64,000 bases of DNA, from positions 1,010,001 through 1,074,000 of the forward strand of contig JAVYIG010000059.1 of assembly GCA_035222895.1 (NCBI GenBank). Reading direction: 5' to 3'. This DNA is from Strongylocentrotus droebachiensis. Taxonomy: Eukaryota > Echinodermata > Echinoidea > Camarodonta > Strongylocentrotidae. The notes under the pieces are model-generated. The model made no database searches. It was not told the DNA's origin and worked only from the letters and a program-made list of their open reading frames with translations. Shown in pieces: positions 24,801 to 33,100 of the stretch (positions are counted from its first letter, which is position 1; every line of letters begins with the position of its first letter). The translations under genes were made by a program, and so were the position numbers.

Positions 24801-27800
24801 GACTCCCAGGCTAACAATCCTTTCATATATTTACACTAAAATTAATCAGAAAAGCAGGGTCAGACTTTCAACATACATGGCACAGTATGCCTTCTTCTTT
24901 TTGTTATACAAGAGGAACAATATAATATCATATTCAACAAGTTTCATCAAAACTGATCCAAAAGCATTTGGCTCATGTATCTTTTGATCCAAGTAACACT
25001 ATGAGCAGATATTTTCAACAAGCGGCATTCAATTAATTCTCTACTGGAAGTTATCAAAAATATCATCAGTGGACTTCCTCCTACCAGATCCCAATAGGGG
25101 CGAAGCCGGGCCCCCAATCCCAAGAGAAGGAGCACTGCTCTTTCCTGATGAAGTTTGGATGACAGAATCCATGCTGGACGGGAGGGGGGCAGTCAGGGGG
25201 TACATCGTAGGGATACTCCCTAGACCTCGTAGCAGAGTAGGTGACAGGTGACAGAAAGGCCACTTGGATGATGTTCTCTCCAACCTGTTAACAAATGAAA
25301 TATGGGTGAAAGGTGAGGGAGAGCAGGTTCATATGGATCATTACATTTCGGAGTATATTCTTCACCTTTTCCTGGTAGGGAAAAGTGAATTGAATCATGT
25401 GACCTTTGAGTCTCTTCCCCCATAGTACCTGATTGGGATGTACAGGTGAACTGCTACACCTGGGTTTCCCCTAGCTCTTCTGTGGAGATTGCAGAGCCAG
25501 AGGGCCCCAAAGGTAACGACTCTCCTCCACACAGGGCTTCCATTTAGCGTTCAAAGAGACAGAGTGTTTCCAGCTGTAACCTAGCCTGCATCTTTGAAGC
25601 AGGGGAGGAGCATGAGACACATCAAAGGCTTTAACAATTATCTGCATGTGTTGGATTCAAACCTGCAATCTTTGGTTCAACAGGAAGATGCTCTACCGAC
25701 AGCTAACCCGCCTTCTCTATTAACTCTTATCGTGCCAAGAACACTGTTCTGTGCATGCGCTGGCGTGCCACGCACACATAATCGGGTTTCTGTTGACTTG
25801 CCATGGACACATAAACTCTCATCCGCTCGCGTGCCACGGACACATTTTCGTGCATAAGTACACAAGCTAATTGTTTATGCCTATTGTGCGATGCGCATTG
25901 CGTGCACGCATGAATGCTTACTGTATTTGTGGAGGGGGTTTATTGTTGTTTTGATTTTGCGTGCTTCACGTATACCGTTACATTGGATTTTCCTGAGAAA
26001 ATTGCGATATTTTATCATCAAATTTGTCAGTTTTGATCATGGCCCCTCAGATTGTGTGCGGGAAATGAGACAACGGATTGGTTTGACAACTCACTGATAG
26101 TGCTTATTTACTTTACCAAAATTACAGATTCATGAAATGATATTGGTATCAACAGAAAGAGGGTTAAATTTCCTACAACTTTAACGTACAATTCTTTTTT
26201 ATACAATATACAGATGAGATGTTATAGTGGATCAAACATAGTAACAATTTAAACTACACGCACTTGAACCAACCCTAAATTAACTTAGCACACAGGAGAT
26301 TAGTAGCGGGCACAATAGGGATTAGCACTGTGGCACTGGGTGAATTGCATAGGGGCAGCTTAAGAGTTAAAGGTAATACAAAGTTTTGGTATGGGGTCAT
26401 GAATTTGGTTCAAATGAACATATTGGAACCATATGCGATCCTAAAATATTCATTGATTGTAAAGCTCCCTCTCAAGGTCAAGATATTAATTAAGCTATAA
26501 AACGATGTTTCTTGACTAAAAAATCGACCGATTAGCTATTCCTGTTTGGATATTATATATCAAAACTATATATTCAGAAATGTTCATGTTCGCAGCTACC
26601 ATTGTACGGCCGTAGGTGCTATTTGAAATTTATCAAAATTTACCGGGAGCACCGGTAAATTGTTATATTCCATTTTTCTAGAAAGCAGAAGTGTTTTAGG
26701 GGCTAAATTTTGTAGTGCTTATAATACCTCCACAGGGGCATCCAAATACATCAAAATTGTACAGAATCACTATCCACTCAATTTTCAAAATTTCCCAAAA
26801 CTTTGTATTACCTTTAAATCAATGTCAAATGCATGTAATTTCCTTGAAATCACTCCTTTAGCTGTAGTTATGAATGACATCTACAGTCCTAGGTGGATTT
26901 GGACAATAGTATGAGTGGAAGTCTTCATTTTTCTTGAAAATGAACATTAATTATTTTCTCCTAGAAAATGATGATTATCCTATATTTTGACTTCCACTGA
27001 TGGTTTTTCTTACGATCATTTTACTCTGTGGGATTTCATTTTCCATCATTACCATGACTCAAAGGATTGCTCCTCTACCTTAATGGCCCAAATTCACAAA
27101 GGAGGTTTAAATTTAACCCATGGTTTATATCTTCATTTACATAACCCATGGTCTAAAATTAGCGCAACATAAGTGTGACACAGTCAGAAGTCCAATATTA
27201 GACGCGCGGCAAGGTACACTTAATTTGCGCTAATTTTAGACCATGGGTTATGTAAATGAGGGTTTAAACTAGTGCTGTAGTCAAACGTTTAACCGTCCGG
27301 TATCCGACCGCCCATGGCGGATTCCGTTTTCAATTGGACGGTTTCGTTTTCCCGATTTTTTTTTTTTTTTTTTTTTTTAATATTTTTTTTTTTTTTTTGT
27401 TTTTATAATTTTTTTTTTTTTTTTAAAGTTTCGATTTATGCCCCTCCACCTGGCACTATGCCTGGCAATGTCTCCCAGCTCAGTAATCTGTGTGTTGACT
27501 CACCACTCCAAAACTAGAACAACACTCCAATTTGTCTGTCATCTTGGTTTGAAAGTAATCTTTGTACAATGTAATAGATCTCATCATCTCAATATGTAGT
27601 TTATAATAATAATTCATCCAACTTTTACACAAGGTTCTGTCCTAGGTCCTCTACTGTTTTTAATTTACATTAATGATCTTACACATTCTTCTAAAAACAA
27701 CATTGTTACTATTATTTGTGATAATAAGTTCACAAGCACAAACGGCCCCTTTAAATGCACCTCGCAGTTACATGAAAGTTGCCGACAGAGTCGGTAAAAA

Positions 27801-27819
27801 AAAAAAAAAAAAAAAACAC

Positions 27820-27863
<44 letters not shown>

Positions 27864-30109
27864 GTTTAACCGAAAACCGTCCGGTTTTGACTGGCGGTTA
27901 AACGGAATTGGAGATATCCGTGATGTTACAGCACTAGTTTAAACCATGGATTAAATTTAAACCCCCTTTGTGAATTCGGGCCAAAGGGATTATTCCAACT
28001 GCAAGATATAAACTATATACACTGCTTCAAAGGAAACAACAAACCTTTATGGCATGTTTTACGTCCCATACATGGCGTACAAACATGTTTGTCGATGAAC
28101 CAATTGGAATGCCATTCAAAGTGACGTCAGCGATTGTATCAAGGCCTTTACTCACAAGCTTCACGTTGGGTTTATTAGTGAAGTCACTTGTAACTGGAAT
28201 GAAAAGAAATATTACGGAGAAAGAATCATTTTACTCTTCTTCATCTTCTGATTAAGTCTGCCTCCTTCATTTGACTGAATGCATCTAAATGTTCTTACGT
28301 GTAGGTAATTGTGTTTTTACAAGAAACAGAAATGGAAGGCTCATGATATCTTGCCAAAGCAGTTTTTTAGACAGAATACTGTCCCATGTGTGATGAACTA
28401 GGCTTTAACACTAAGTCAGTATTTAGCGCTCTTTTATAGTATCTTTTCTATGATAATATAACCTTAAAGTGTACTAATCACCTATAAATAGAATAGTGTA
28501 CAGCTAATATGTATAAAGCAACCTCAATAAAACTTCACCAGGCATTCCATCGACAAACTGATAAGAAGTATGAATAAAATAAAGAATAACATTTAGCAGG
28601 GCACGCAGAAATCAAGTCAGACTTGGATTCCGTGTGCAGACCCTATTTTATTAGAGTGCGGACAGGTACGTCAAGCAGTCTGCTCACAAGTTGTTTTCAT
28701 GTTGGTTTATTTTAACTTGCCAAATCTGTTAACAGAAGTAATATTTGAAGATCATACTTTGGATATCGTATTGATACAGAACAGAATATTTATAGGCGAT
28801 TGGAACACTTTAAAAAATAGATACATGAAAATGTTAAGCTTCAATTCATCTTTGGGAGGTACGAGCTATATTCAAGATGCACTTAACCGGGTCCTCTCAT
28901 TATCGAGATCTTTACATAGCCTGATTTCAATTGTTTAAGCCATCCGTAGCGCCGCCTTTCCTAAGACACCCCGACAGCATAATAACTGCATATATACATT
29001 TTACTCAAATCCTTATTTATAACCTGGTTTGCAATTTTTTGTTTGTTAAAATCGTTTTGTAATTTTCTATATTTATTTATATTTTGATGTGTTGATTAAA
29101 TGTTTATATTTGTTTGTGTCATGAAAGGCCTCAACGAAAACCAGTATTTATTTGCTGATTGGGCTACCCTTCTTTTTAAAGATGTGTAATAAATAAATAA
29201 ATAAATAGATCTACATAAATCTTACCAGCGAAGTTGAAAGTGTAGGTCCAGTTATCCCTGGCCACCCATTTATAGAGATCATCATTGAATCGGTAGTAAG
29301 GATCAGACAGGATACCTGCTGTAATGAGCGCTGTGTGAACACTCCCTGGAACCTGCCCAGGAATGGAAACACCTACAGAACAACAGGTGGATGGTTATAA
29401 AATGAACATACCTTTTAGGATAGGAATTTTCTAAGGGCTAAATGGATCACATTTTGTTCTTCTAATTGGCAAAGATGAAATTTTTCTTTAATGTTACATT
29501 GTTCTAAAAAAAATGTCTCTGAAAACAGTGCACATGGGTAGAGACCCCCAAAATAGTAAAGTGGAACCACGTTATTACAAACTCATTAGGATGAAGGAAT
29601 TTATTCCCATTGAAAACATTTTATATAAGGGTTCAAAATCAATAAAACACAAAGTGTTACAGTAAAATGGGAATGGCAAAATCACCTTGTTAAAATGAAA
29701 CTTTGTAAAACATTGTGCCTTTACACGATATGGTTTCACTGAAAAAAACATATTTCATGACCATAAGTTTTAATATTTGTGAATAAATTTGAATATATTA
29801 TCAGATAGTAATGTCATTTCTATCAAGGAACAATTATCAATCAGAAAATACAGTCAATATTTATTTGATCATTTAGCGTCTCTTGCTTACGCAAAGCAAT
29901 TGTTAGAAAGTATATTTCGTTTGCTTCATTGCATGCCTCATATTATTTCATGTAATCTTGTACTATTCGAAATAAATGTACAGGTACTTACTGCCATTTG
30001 CATTGGTTACCCTCCACTGCCCATTAAGGTCAAAGGTCAACTCTCCATTAGTTTCCAACCAACCACTGGCAAGCAGTAGTAAATAGACAAGAGCCTTGCA
30101 AAGGACCAT
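6809..30109 (-). CDS. MANBA: Lysosomal beta-mannosidase (16 exons, complete)
   Basis: Glycoside hydrolase family 2 beta-mannosidase, which removes terminal beta-1,4-mannose from N-glycan-derived oligosaccharides in the lysosome. Exons read by eye: 30,109-29,992; 29,372-29,226; 28,193-28,045; 25,284-25,085; 24,471-24,404; 23,628-23,441; 22,674-22,518; 22,208-21,904; 21,051-20,972; 19,638-19,448; 12,609-12,430; 11,983-11,886; 11,004-10,860; 9,860-9,655; 9,127-8,921; 7,039-6,809. All junctions are GT-AG and in phase. They give about 889 residues, against 879 for human MANBA as I recall. The N-terminus [16 protein letters not shown] is a signal peptide. Family hallmarks include [38 protein letters not shown] and [19 protein letters not shown]. 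The inferred acid/base is Glu462 in NNENE (exon 9) and the nucleophile is Glu558 in RFASEYG (exon 11). No disabling change is seen. Intron 10 hosts a TLR gene on the other strand. Confidence 0.95.
7080..8040. repeat. 190-bp dispersed repeat split by a 745-bp tandem-repeat element
   Basis: 7,105-7,147 plus 7,893-8,038 together match uninterrupted copies at 22,723-22,912 and 33,283-33,474 (shared blocks include tttttcttatgttaattgag and ggtctaatccctcct). The copy here is broken after ccctctatat. The insert, about 7,148-7,892, begins near a perfect 20-bp palindrome (7,166-7,185) and has the motif atgcctccg near its start and cggaggcat at its end. The insertion boundary is accurate to a few bases only. 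Confidence 0.7.
7245..7860. repeat. 150-bp tandem repeat carrying TGACCT half-site clusters
   Basis: Four units, anchored on cagttcattggctttgcaag at about 7,281, 7,423, 7,573 and 7,724, so the spacing is 142-151 bp. Each unit has one or more TGACCTTTGACC-type motifs. The array ends in a (GGAC)n run at about 7,820-7,847. It lies in MANBA intron 15. Confidence 0.75.
8229..8363. mobile_element. 135-bp foldback MITE (CCCTGTTTCATAAAAC ends)
   Basis: The termini CCCTGTTTCATAAAAC and GTTTTATGAAACAGGG are inverted repeats, and the interior is partly palindromic. A second copy lies at 11,140-11,285. Both sit in MANBA introns. There is no coding capacity. Confidence 0.75.
8669..8825. mobile_element. 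157-bp foldback MITE (GGGCCCGTTGCACAAAAC ends)
   Basis: The near-complementary arms start ggcccgttgcacaaaactta and end taagttttatgcaacgggac, with a further internal inverted pair around ccatcaatggtaac. It is about 95 bp downstream of the MANBA exon 15 donor in the direction of transcription. Confidence 0.75.
9128..10859. other. MANBA introns 13 and 14 sequence with one large MITE
   Basis: Apart from exon 14 (9,655-9,860), this holds a foldback element at 10,445-10,761. The remainder is AT-rich with no supported gene. Confidence 0.5.
10445..10761. mobile_element. 317-bp MITE with arms of about 65 bp
   Basis: Left arm gggggtgtttcacaaagatc continues through aagttgaacttatctctta. The right arm is its complement and ends gatctttgtgaaacaccccc. 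A half copy (right arm only) lies at 20,880-20,946, inside MANBA intron 9. Confidence 0.8.
11140..11285. mobile_element. Second copy of the CCTGTTTCATAAAAC foldback MITE
   Basis: Same termini and internal blocks as 8,229-8,363 (for example ggcatttgattggctgaga). It lies in MANBA intron 12. Confidence 0.75.
12290..12429. repeat. SINE-like 3' end plus intron sequence
   Basis: The motif gcgctttataaatattgtca followed by an ATT-rich tail at about 12,328-12,362 is the common 3' end of marine-invertebrate SINEs. Related sequence (gcgctttatagatactatta) is at 23,870-23,890. Confidence 0.45.
12430..12609 (-). CDS. MANBA: MANBA exon 11: catalytic nucleophile
   Basis: Encodes [19 protein letters not shown], then [14 protein letters not shown], then HRQHHMFG. 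The Glu of ASEYG is the expected GH2 nucleophile. Acceptor catag and donor GTAAGTGCC are good, and its phase matches both neighbours. The preceding intron, 6.8 kb, contains the antisense TLR gene. Confidence 0.93.
12765..12910 (-). repeat. tRNA-derived SINE fragment
   Basis: On the minus strand TAGTGGAATGG resembles a polymerase III A box and GGAGTTCTAGTCC a B box, at the spacing of a tRNA. The adjacent body (gagtggcaaatgtag) recurs at 24,045-24,060 and 38,457-38,472. The tRNA-like part is too diverged to fold as a functional tRNA. Confidence 0.5.
12911..15546. other. MANBA intron 10, upstream flank of the TLR gene
   Basis: No other gene is supported. It contains a poly-C run at about 13,107-13,120, two cAMP-response-element octamers near 14,390 and 14,464, a small degenerate hairpin at about 14,686-14,781, a diverged tandem duplication of about 120 bp (15,040-15,140 against 15,165-15,265), and a poly-C run near 15,328. 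The stretch at 13,535-13,605 resembles part of the foldback element at 58 kb. Confidence 0.5.
14388..14472. promoter_or_regulatory. Two perfect TGACGTCA octamers
   Basis: gTGACGTCAc occurs near 14,390 and again near 14,464, about 75 bp apart and 1.2 kb upstream of the TLR start codon. The octamer is the palindromic CREB/ATF site. Whether it drives the TLR is unknown; the block could belong to a dispersed repeat. Confidence 0.4.
15679..18495 (+). CDS. Intronless Toll-like receptor, 938 residues
   Basis: Innate immune receptor: extracellular leucine-rich repeats, one membrane pass, cytoplasmic TIR. I chose the Met at 15,679 ([20 protein letters not shown]) because a signal-anchor-like hydrophobic run follows at once. 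The frame stays open to an ATG at 15,547, but that adds 44 residues with no leader character. I count about 24 LRRs from [12 protein letters not shown] to [13 protein letters not shown] single cysteine-rich LRR C-terminal cap follows ([16 protein letters not shown] ... HPEDHC), so it is the single-cysteine-cluster type. The membrane segment is [20 protein letters not shown] near residues 728-750. The TIR spans about residues 770-915, with [13 protein letters not shown] and a terminal FW box. The box 2 region reads [11 protein letters not shown] without the usual RDxxPG. There is no frameshift. It is encoded opposite to MANBA inside its intron 10. The ligand is unknown. Confidence 0.93.
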   Translation: MAAKMANRTPCLISVLVAVGFVLLVYLIPSMKTAPIAESQWNHAKCHFINSSHGLAVNCRNGGLQNVPEDLPGEATTLDLYGNNITILHNASFKDVPNLVILITSHNPLSFIETETMWPLTELRTLILVSCKLHTVSSLLFVKNILLTKLILKGNQLNTVPCETLAVLPRLSTMELMQNKIKVLNFDGCSRWHNLKEINLFNNKVEEIHQRDFLPLQNATITFFSLASNKIRNLSKRAFYHLNSVQSLQLQGNRMTSFDIQPFLGMASIGELSICGCGILYLLPLGNASYHNDSYPSIYSLNMGYNLIENVPADSYWGFARLQKLFLTHNKIRTLSSQSLCQLRSLTELDISINKIASLIPYTFACLPSLTKLNVSQNVIQTLSPQSFDGMLSIKSIFLSHNIISDLNSHKRLWTHRTLDLLDISYNNIKFIAQGIFHGLSNLKVLNLSFNQVHHFSVTAFEDLQNVQRLYLSNQKKIYLKDTFQQLHTVLLLCISNSHIEISQDSIKQFVNMTHLHELRMEKAQLTGSHLYDVVNNQSLFTGLLALKKLRLKDNYLHSLDSRVFYNLSELYHLDMTNSRIQVLKPEVFHPLSSLAQLYLSDNKLMEIAGDTFHGLSRLNVLYIQNNSIRGLEATTFAQNPRLKNLFLPGNQISIIKPGTVLPSNISLRLDVSRNPLTCTCSLSWFRQWLDSADINFERADQTLCSGTSLKELANKPILSFHPEDHCGVNIILIVVVSFSGVFLGIMAMLVYNKRWWLNHKLFLLKLAIIGYEEMAEDFNAGNYLHHLNLMFQEAEEEWVNQVMKPALEERLPHLQNIIYGDEDLHLGMYYINALYDAIDNSFKTVLLLSNQSVNDAWTMTKLRMALEHVNDTGLDKVILIFVEDIEDDNMPYLVRLFLSRNRPYMLWTEDEDGQELFWAHFEKSTRANKAINNTIPL
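18593..18857. repeat. (CTC)n microsatellite, about 88 uninterrupted triplets
   Basis: 265 bp of pure CTC starting 98 bases after the TLR stop codon, probably in its 3' untranslated region. On the MANBA strand it is (GAG)n, about 590 bases downstream of the exon 10 donor. Poly-Ser, poly-Glu and poly-Gly frames across it are artefacts of the repeat. Confidence 0.97.
18900..19447. other. MANBA intron 10, 5' part
   Basis: Nothing recognisable beyond the end of the CTC tract. No polyadenylation signal convincingly placed for the TLR was found. Confidence 0.4.
19448..19638 (-). CDS. MANBA: MANBA exon 10, the parent copy of a tandem array
   Basis: Encodes [20 protein letters not shown] through [20 protein letters not shown] to YYGDG, matching the DYVTLY...SSPTNG segment of vertebrate MANBA. 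It is the only copy here with a complete exon and donor (GTAAGT). Five partial copies of its 5' half with acceptor lie upstream in the same intron, at about 19,750-20,575. Confidence 0.92.
19577..20575 (-). repeat. Tandem array of MANBA exon 10 acceptor and 5' half, six copies
   Basis: The block caccaatgtagagagttacg recurs at 19,577 (true exon), 19,750, 19,934, 20,120, 20,303 and about 20,490 (variant), so the unit is 173-187 bp. On the minus strand each copy has an AG acceptor, then a frame reading YNT(S/G)[15 protein letters not shown], then intron-like AT-rich sequence (gttgtgtccat and atgcaaagt blocks). Only the most 3' copy continues into the full exon and donor. The array is therefore an amplified intron-exon junction. 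Confidence 0.88.
20869..20946. repeat. Half copy of the 317-bp MITE
   Basis: Matches the right half of 10,445-10,761 (ccataattgttaagtccaac ... gatctttgtgaaaca). The left arm is absent. It ends 26 bases from the MANBA exon 9 donor. Confidence 0.65.
20972..21051 (-). CDS. MANBA: MANBA exon 9: acid/base glutamate
   Basis: An 80-bp exon coding for [20 protein letters not shown] and a few more residues. The first Glu of NNENE is the expected general acid/base of GH2 mannosidases. The donor GTAAGTAAG is strong. The codon split at its end (TG|G) is completed correctly by exon 10 to give Trp-Tyr. Confidence 0.93.
21139..21265 (-). repeat. tRNA-Thr-like SINE
   Basis: The minus strand reads TGGCTCAGTGGGAGAGC (A box and D arm), then GGTCTCGTAACTGG (an anticodon-arm-like segment with CGT), then GATCCCTGGTTCAAAACC (B box and T arm). 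The order and spacing follow tRNA-Thr. The B box has diverged (GGTTCAAAACC) and no good acceptor stem closes the cloverleaf, so I call it a SINE head, not a tRNA gene. It lies in MANBA intron 8. Confidence 0.65.
21327..21830. repeat. GGGAGGGA polypurine tract, about 330 bp, grading into GA-rich sequence
   Basis: From 21,327 to about 21,660 the plus strand is almost pure G and A in GGGAGGGAGGGA units with an internal higher-order period of about 24 bp (gggggagagggagggaggga). From there to 21,830 it is AGAGAG and GACAGA-rich. In the MANBA transcript it is a long polypyrimidine run in intron 8. Pro/Ser/Leu frames over it are shadows. Confidence 0.95.
21904..22208 (-). CDS. MANBA: MANBA exon 8: core of the GH2 catalytic barrel
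   Basis: Encodes [20 protein letters not shown], then [13 protein letters not shown], then [20 protein letters not shown], then FMFACAMYP. This is the most conserved stretch of animal beta-mannosidases. The RVWGGG segment and the Trp/Asp-rich end of the exon line the mannose-binding pocket in the family. The acceptor is cccag before 22,208 and the donor GTAAGA follows 21,904. Frame joins exon 7 in phase 1 and exon 9 in phase 0. Confidence 0.95.
22723..22912. repeat. Uninterrupted copy of the 190-bp dispersed repeat
   Basis: Starts taaagccccactccactta and runs through tttttcttatgttaattgag to gaccttgcagggaggtctaa. Related to 33,283-33,474 and to the split copy at 7,105-8,038. It lies in MANBA intron 6. 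Confidence 0.75.
22930..23440 (-). repeat. 114-bp tandem repeat abutting the MANBA exon 6 donor
   Basis: About five units, anchored on ggataaacaagcc-type sequence at about 22,959, 23,073, 23,187, 23,301 and 23,418. The last unit runs directly into the exon 6 donor at 23,441/23,440. On the minus strand the units at about 23,090, 23,204 and 23,318 contain GTGAGTTGGCTTGT, a better donor match than the real GTGACTTTGGCTTGT. The array is amplified donor-proximal intron. Confidence 0.8.
23820..24140 (-). repeat. SINE-like composite repeat
   Basis: On the minus strand the segment at 24,080-24,120 has a B-box-like GGTTTGATCCC. The body includes gagtggcaaatgtagattaa (shared with 12.8 kb and 38.46 kb). 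The end near 23,820-23,890 has the aagcgctttatagatactat motif. It lies in MANBA intron 5. Confidence 0.5.
25440..25725 (-). repeat. tRNA-derived SINE, second family
   Basis: The minus strand begins cgggTTAGCTGTCGGTAGAG, an A box and D arm. GCAGGTTTGAATCCAAC, a B box and T arm, follows about 35 bases on. The body extends toward 25,440 with the block tgattgggatgtacaggtg also seen near 11,115. It lies in MANBA intron 3. Confidence 0.6.
26367..26817. mobile_element. 451-bp element with 23-bp inverted termini and TTAA ends
   Basis: TTAAAGGTAATACAAAGTTT at 26,367 and AAACTTTGTATTACCTTTAA ending at 26,817 are exact complements (23 bp in full). The outermost TTAA could be a piggyBac-type target site or simply part of the terminus. 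There is no coding capacity. Confidence 0.6.
27269..27937. mobile_element. Insert with CTAGTGCTGTA inverted ends, poly-T tracts and LINE sequence
   Basis: CTAGTGCTGTA at 27,269 and TACAGCACTAG ending at 27,937 are exact inverted repeats. CTAG may be the target duplication. Subterminal gtttaaccgtccgg and related blocks also recur inverted. Long T runs flank a fragment of a LINE reverse transcriptase. Confidence 0.65.
27630..27706 (+). pseudogene. LINE reverse-transcriptase fragment
   Basis: Forward translation gives [20 protein letters not shown] and a few more residues. This is the conserved RT block QGSxLGPxLFxIYINDL of CR1, Jockey and I-type non-LTR retrotransposons. The YxDD catalytic block that should follow is missing; the frame runs into unrelated sequence. 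Confidence 0.8.
28955..29215 (+). mobile_element. LINE (CR1-like) 3' tail with (AAAT)n
   Basis: The sequence aaaggcctcaacgaaaacca followed by gtatttatttgctgattggg and a short (aaataaat)n run is the kind of 3' end seen in CR1/L2-type LINEs of marine animals. There is no coding part upstream beyond a 79-codon open frame with no recognisable motif. Confidence 0.45.
29500..29991. other. MANBA intron 1
   Basis: Contains a diverged aagtggaaccacgttattac block similar to the mariner-type MITE at 42.76 kb. Otherwise nothing recognisable. Confidence 0.4.
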
Positions 30110-33100
30110 TTTCCTATAATCATAAAGAAAAGTGTTTAAAACTACCAAGGAACAAATATGTTCATCACATTTTACAAAGACTCTAATATTTTAAGATTAT
30201 ATAGATCTAGGTCTAGTACCCAATATATTTTATTGAATTCACAAGTGATAAACTTCAGCTATTATTTCACCTCCAAATTCGAAATCTTCTTCTTCTTCTC
30301 CTCATTCTTTATCATCTTCTCCTCCTTTTTAACATCTTCTTCTTCTGATCCTCCTTTTTATCATCATTCTTTCTTCTTCTTCTTCTTCTTCCCCCAGCAA
30401 GCCTAGTTTTCATCATCGCCACCAGGCAGAAATCCAGTTGTCAAGGACCCAAGGACAAGGCCAGACATGCCGCAATTCCACTCTCCACACACTGCGCATC
30501 TCTCAGCTCGTATTGTGCTCCGCGGCGCGCGGACGACCCTGGCTCAAGTTTGAGCTCCATTCGCCACAACCGGCAACCAACGTTACAGGTACCGGTGGCG
30601 ACTGCACTGAATAATAGGTCTAGAGCCTGGGCCTACCAAAATTCAGAACATTTGGTAGACCTTATTATACCAAAGATAAATAAGAGTCCACTCGCCTAGC
30701 TTCAACAATCAGTTCTGTCAGAATTACCGTACTTACTGATTCGTGATTCTTGGTCACTCTGGATTCGACCTGTTTTTGCAGATCACATGACTTGTCACCT
30801 GATATCGAGAGCGAACGTAGTATTGTGTAACCGCCCTTTTCTGACTCTAGATCGCCTCTAAATACTTCAACAAGAAACACATAAATTTAATCTAATACGG
30901 TTTCCTTCACGTGCTATGAACTGCATTTATAAAATTACATCCGTTTGCTTTCTTGAATACATAATATACCTAAGTTTGTTTGCACGTTTAATTTCCTCTT
31001 TTTCGTTTGGGGGGGGGGGGGGGGGGGGGGGGGTGGTCACTGAACATTAAGATACTTATCATCTTTCACCTACTCTATTTTTAAAGTCGACAATAATAAT
31101 TCATCCAATCATCAATCATTGAATGACAATTTACAACAATCACTCATTCATTCAATCACTAATTGTAAGCTGATATGAATGTTATACATAATATTACATG
31201 TATGTCTCACCTCCCTGGTTGATATGTATATATTGTTCTTTGTTGTTAGTCTCACTTCAACCCCTCCCCCCCCCCCCTCCTCTCTCTCTCTCTCTCCCAA
31301 TCACCTATCATTCTTCTCTTCTCTCTGTTGTACTTTCGCATCACCAGGAACCCCCTAATTTATGTATTTTGCTTGTACTTAATTATTGTCAGGGCTCATT
31401 ATACCAGTTCTGTTTAATTTCTTATGTATGTTTTTATGTATACTGATTTTATCATTCATATATACAGAACTGAAGAAAAAAATGAAACGAGATATTTACA
31501 ACTGCCCTTTTCATATTCATCCCAGCTATCAAAATGCCAGTGCCTATGAAGCGATTCTAAACCATAAAACTAATTTTTTTTGATGAAAGCTACCGGTAAA
31601 TTTTGTTTCTCTTATCCTTTTATTTTCATAATTTCAATACATATTTACTTTAATAACTCAATGAATGAGTGAAACATAACAGACTAAAAATGAAAGTATA
31701 TTCAACAAATCTTCCAGCTTAGTATCGTTTTCTTTGCCAACACATTCATATCTTTAAAATAATCTTAGCAACGACTTGAATTTAAAAAACAAAGTATGTG
31801 GGTAACAAACAGAACCCTTAACAATCTTCTTAAAACGACCTGTAATAAGTCTGCTCAACCTGCCCAGCCTCCATTTAAAAATGTTGATTCTTACTGTTCC
31901 TTTTCAAAGGATGCATTACGAGGCAGGGGCATGTGTCAGGGACAAAGATTATGTGTTGTGATTATTTACCTCCATGCACCTCGCCCTCGAAGGTACTGGA
32001 TTCCTTCCGCCCACCCCCCCCCCCCCCTCCCCCAAGATTTTATATTTATCCTCCCACTTTTAAATTCTTTTCACCCCTGACGTATGCCTAACACTCATAC
32101 ACTTCACTATTCTCTCAATTACTAAAATAAAATGTAATGTGACACAACAACTCTACAGATTCCACATTCAATTGTCTTTTAACATTTTAATATAAAAGTT
32201 TTAATGAAACTTCTCTGTAAAACAATGAAAAAAGCCTTACGAAACAAGGCACTTCTGAAACATCTCGTTTTCATCATTGCCAGCGCAATCATATCCGTAC
32301 CATTCAAGTAAGGATCTTGCAAACTACAAACACATAATATACACTGACAATGATTGACAATGTAAAAAAACATAATAAATAAGCTTTGGTTTTAACAGTT
32401 ATAGTACATAGTTAAACATTGTCTTGTCACTCTGAAGACACACACACAGATTGGCCTTTGTTTCTTGGCAGGTTTATGGTAATACATATCCTTGTCAAGG
32501 CAAAACATAATGGCAGAAACAGATTTAAATATGAAAGTCGATCCTGTCTATTAAGGGCACACAGCACATGGGAGCTCTAAAAATGCCATTATTGCAAGGT
32601 GTTCGTTTTGAAAGATTAAACACTTATTGAGGTCAGAAATGTTAACAGATAACAAAAAGTATACACCATGGAATCTCTTTGTAATGGTCATTAAAGATTA
32701 AGTTGAGTTCTGGCCTTGTGATTGCATTGTGAAAGAAACGAAGTAGAATCGATCAGAAAAGGTTGATCATCTAGCATTTAGGTATTGGTGTGTACTGCAA
32801 GGTTCTGGAATCATCCGTAAAGTTACAAGCACTGTACACAGAAATATGTATATTGGACTACCGGTATACGAACATGTGGCAAAAAAAAATCTGTTCGGAT
32901 TGTTATGCTATTACATGCCATATTTAGAATATTAAGGCATTTGAGGGAACATTTTTAATCTGATGTTCTTCCACACTTGCATAATAACAATAAGCTCACA
33001 AATTATTTGTCACCTCTTCCCAGAACTCAACCTTCTCTACTATCACATTGCTACACAAATATCTTAAGAGGTTCAACACTAACTGAAGTCACAAAAGAAG

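Larger units (their letters stand above)
27085..27982. mobile_element. Foldback element (ggcccaaattcacaaagg ends) interrupted by a second element
   Basis: Outer arms: ggcccaaattcacaaaggag at 27,085 and ctttgtgaattcgggcc ending at 27,982. Inside is a further inverted pair, cataacccatggtctaaaat against attttagaccatgggttatg (27,139-27,258). Between ggtttaaa and tttaaacc a 669-bp insert sits at 27,269-27,937. Confidence 0.75.
25726..28044. other. MANBA intron 3 with nested foldback elements and a LINE scrap
   Basis: No gene apart from the transposon pieces listed separately. 25,735-25,860 has a few diverged repeats of gtgccacggacaca. 26,100-26,350 shows nothing recognisable. Confidence 0.5.

Noticed and set aside
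28699-28938. 79-codon forward frame in MANBA intron 2
   Set aside because: No motif. It lies just upstream of a LINE-like 3' tail and is probably untranslated transposon or chance sequence.
30665-30880. 71-codon minus-strand frame upstream of MANBA
   Set aside because: Lies beyond the MANBA signal peptide exon, lacks splice sites in the right phase and has no recognisable domain.
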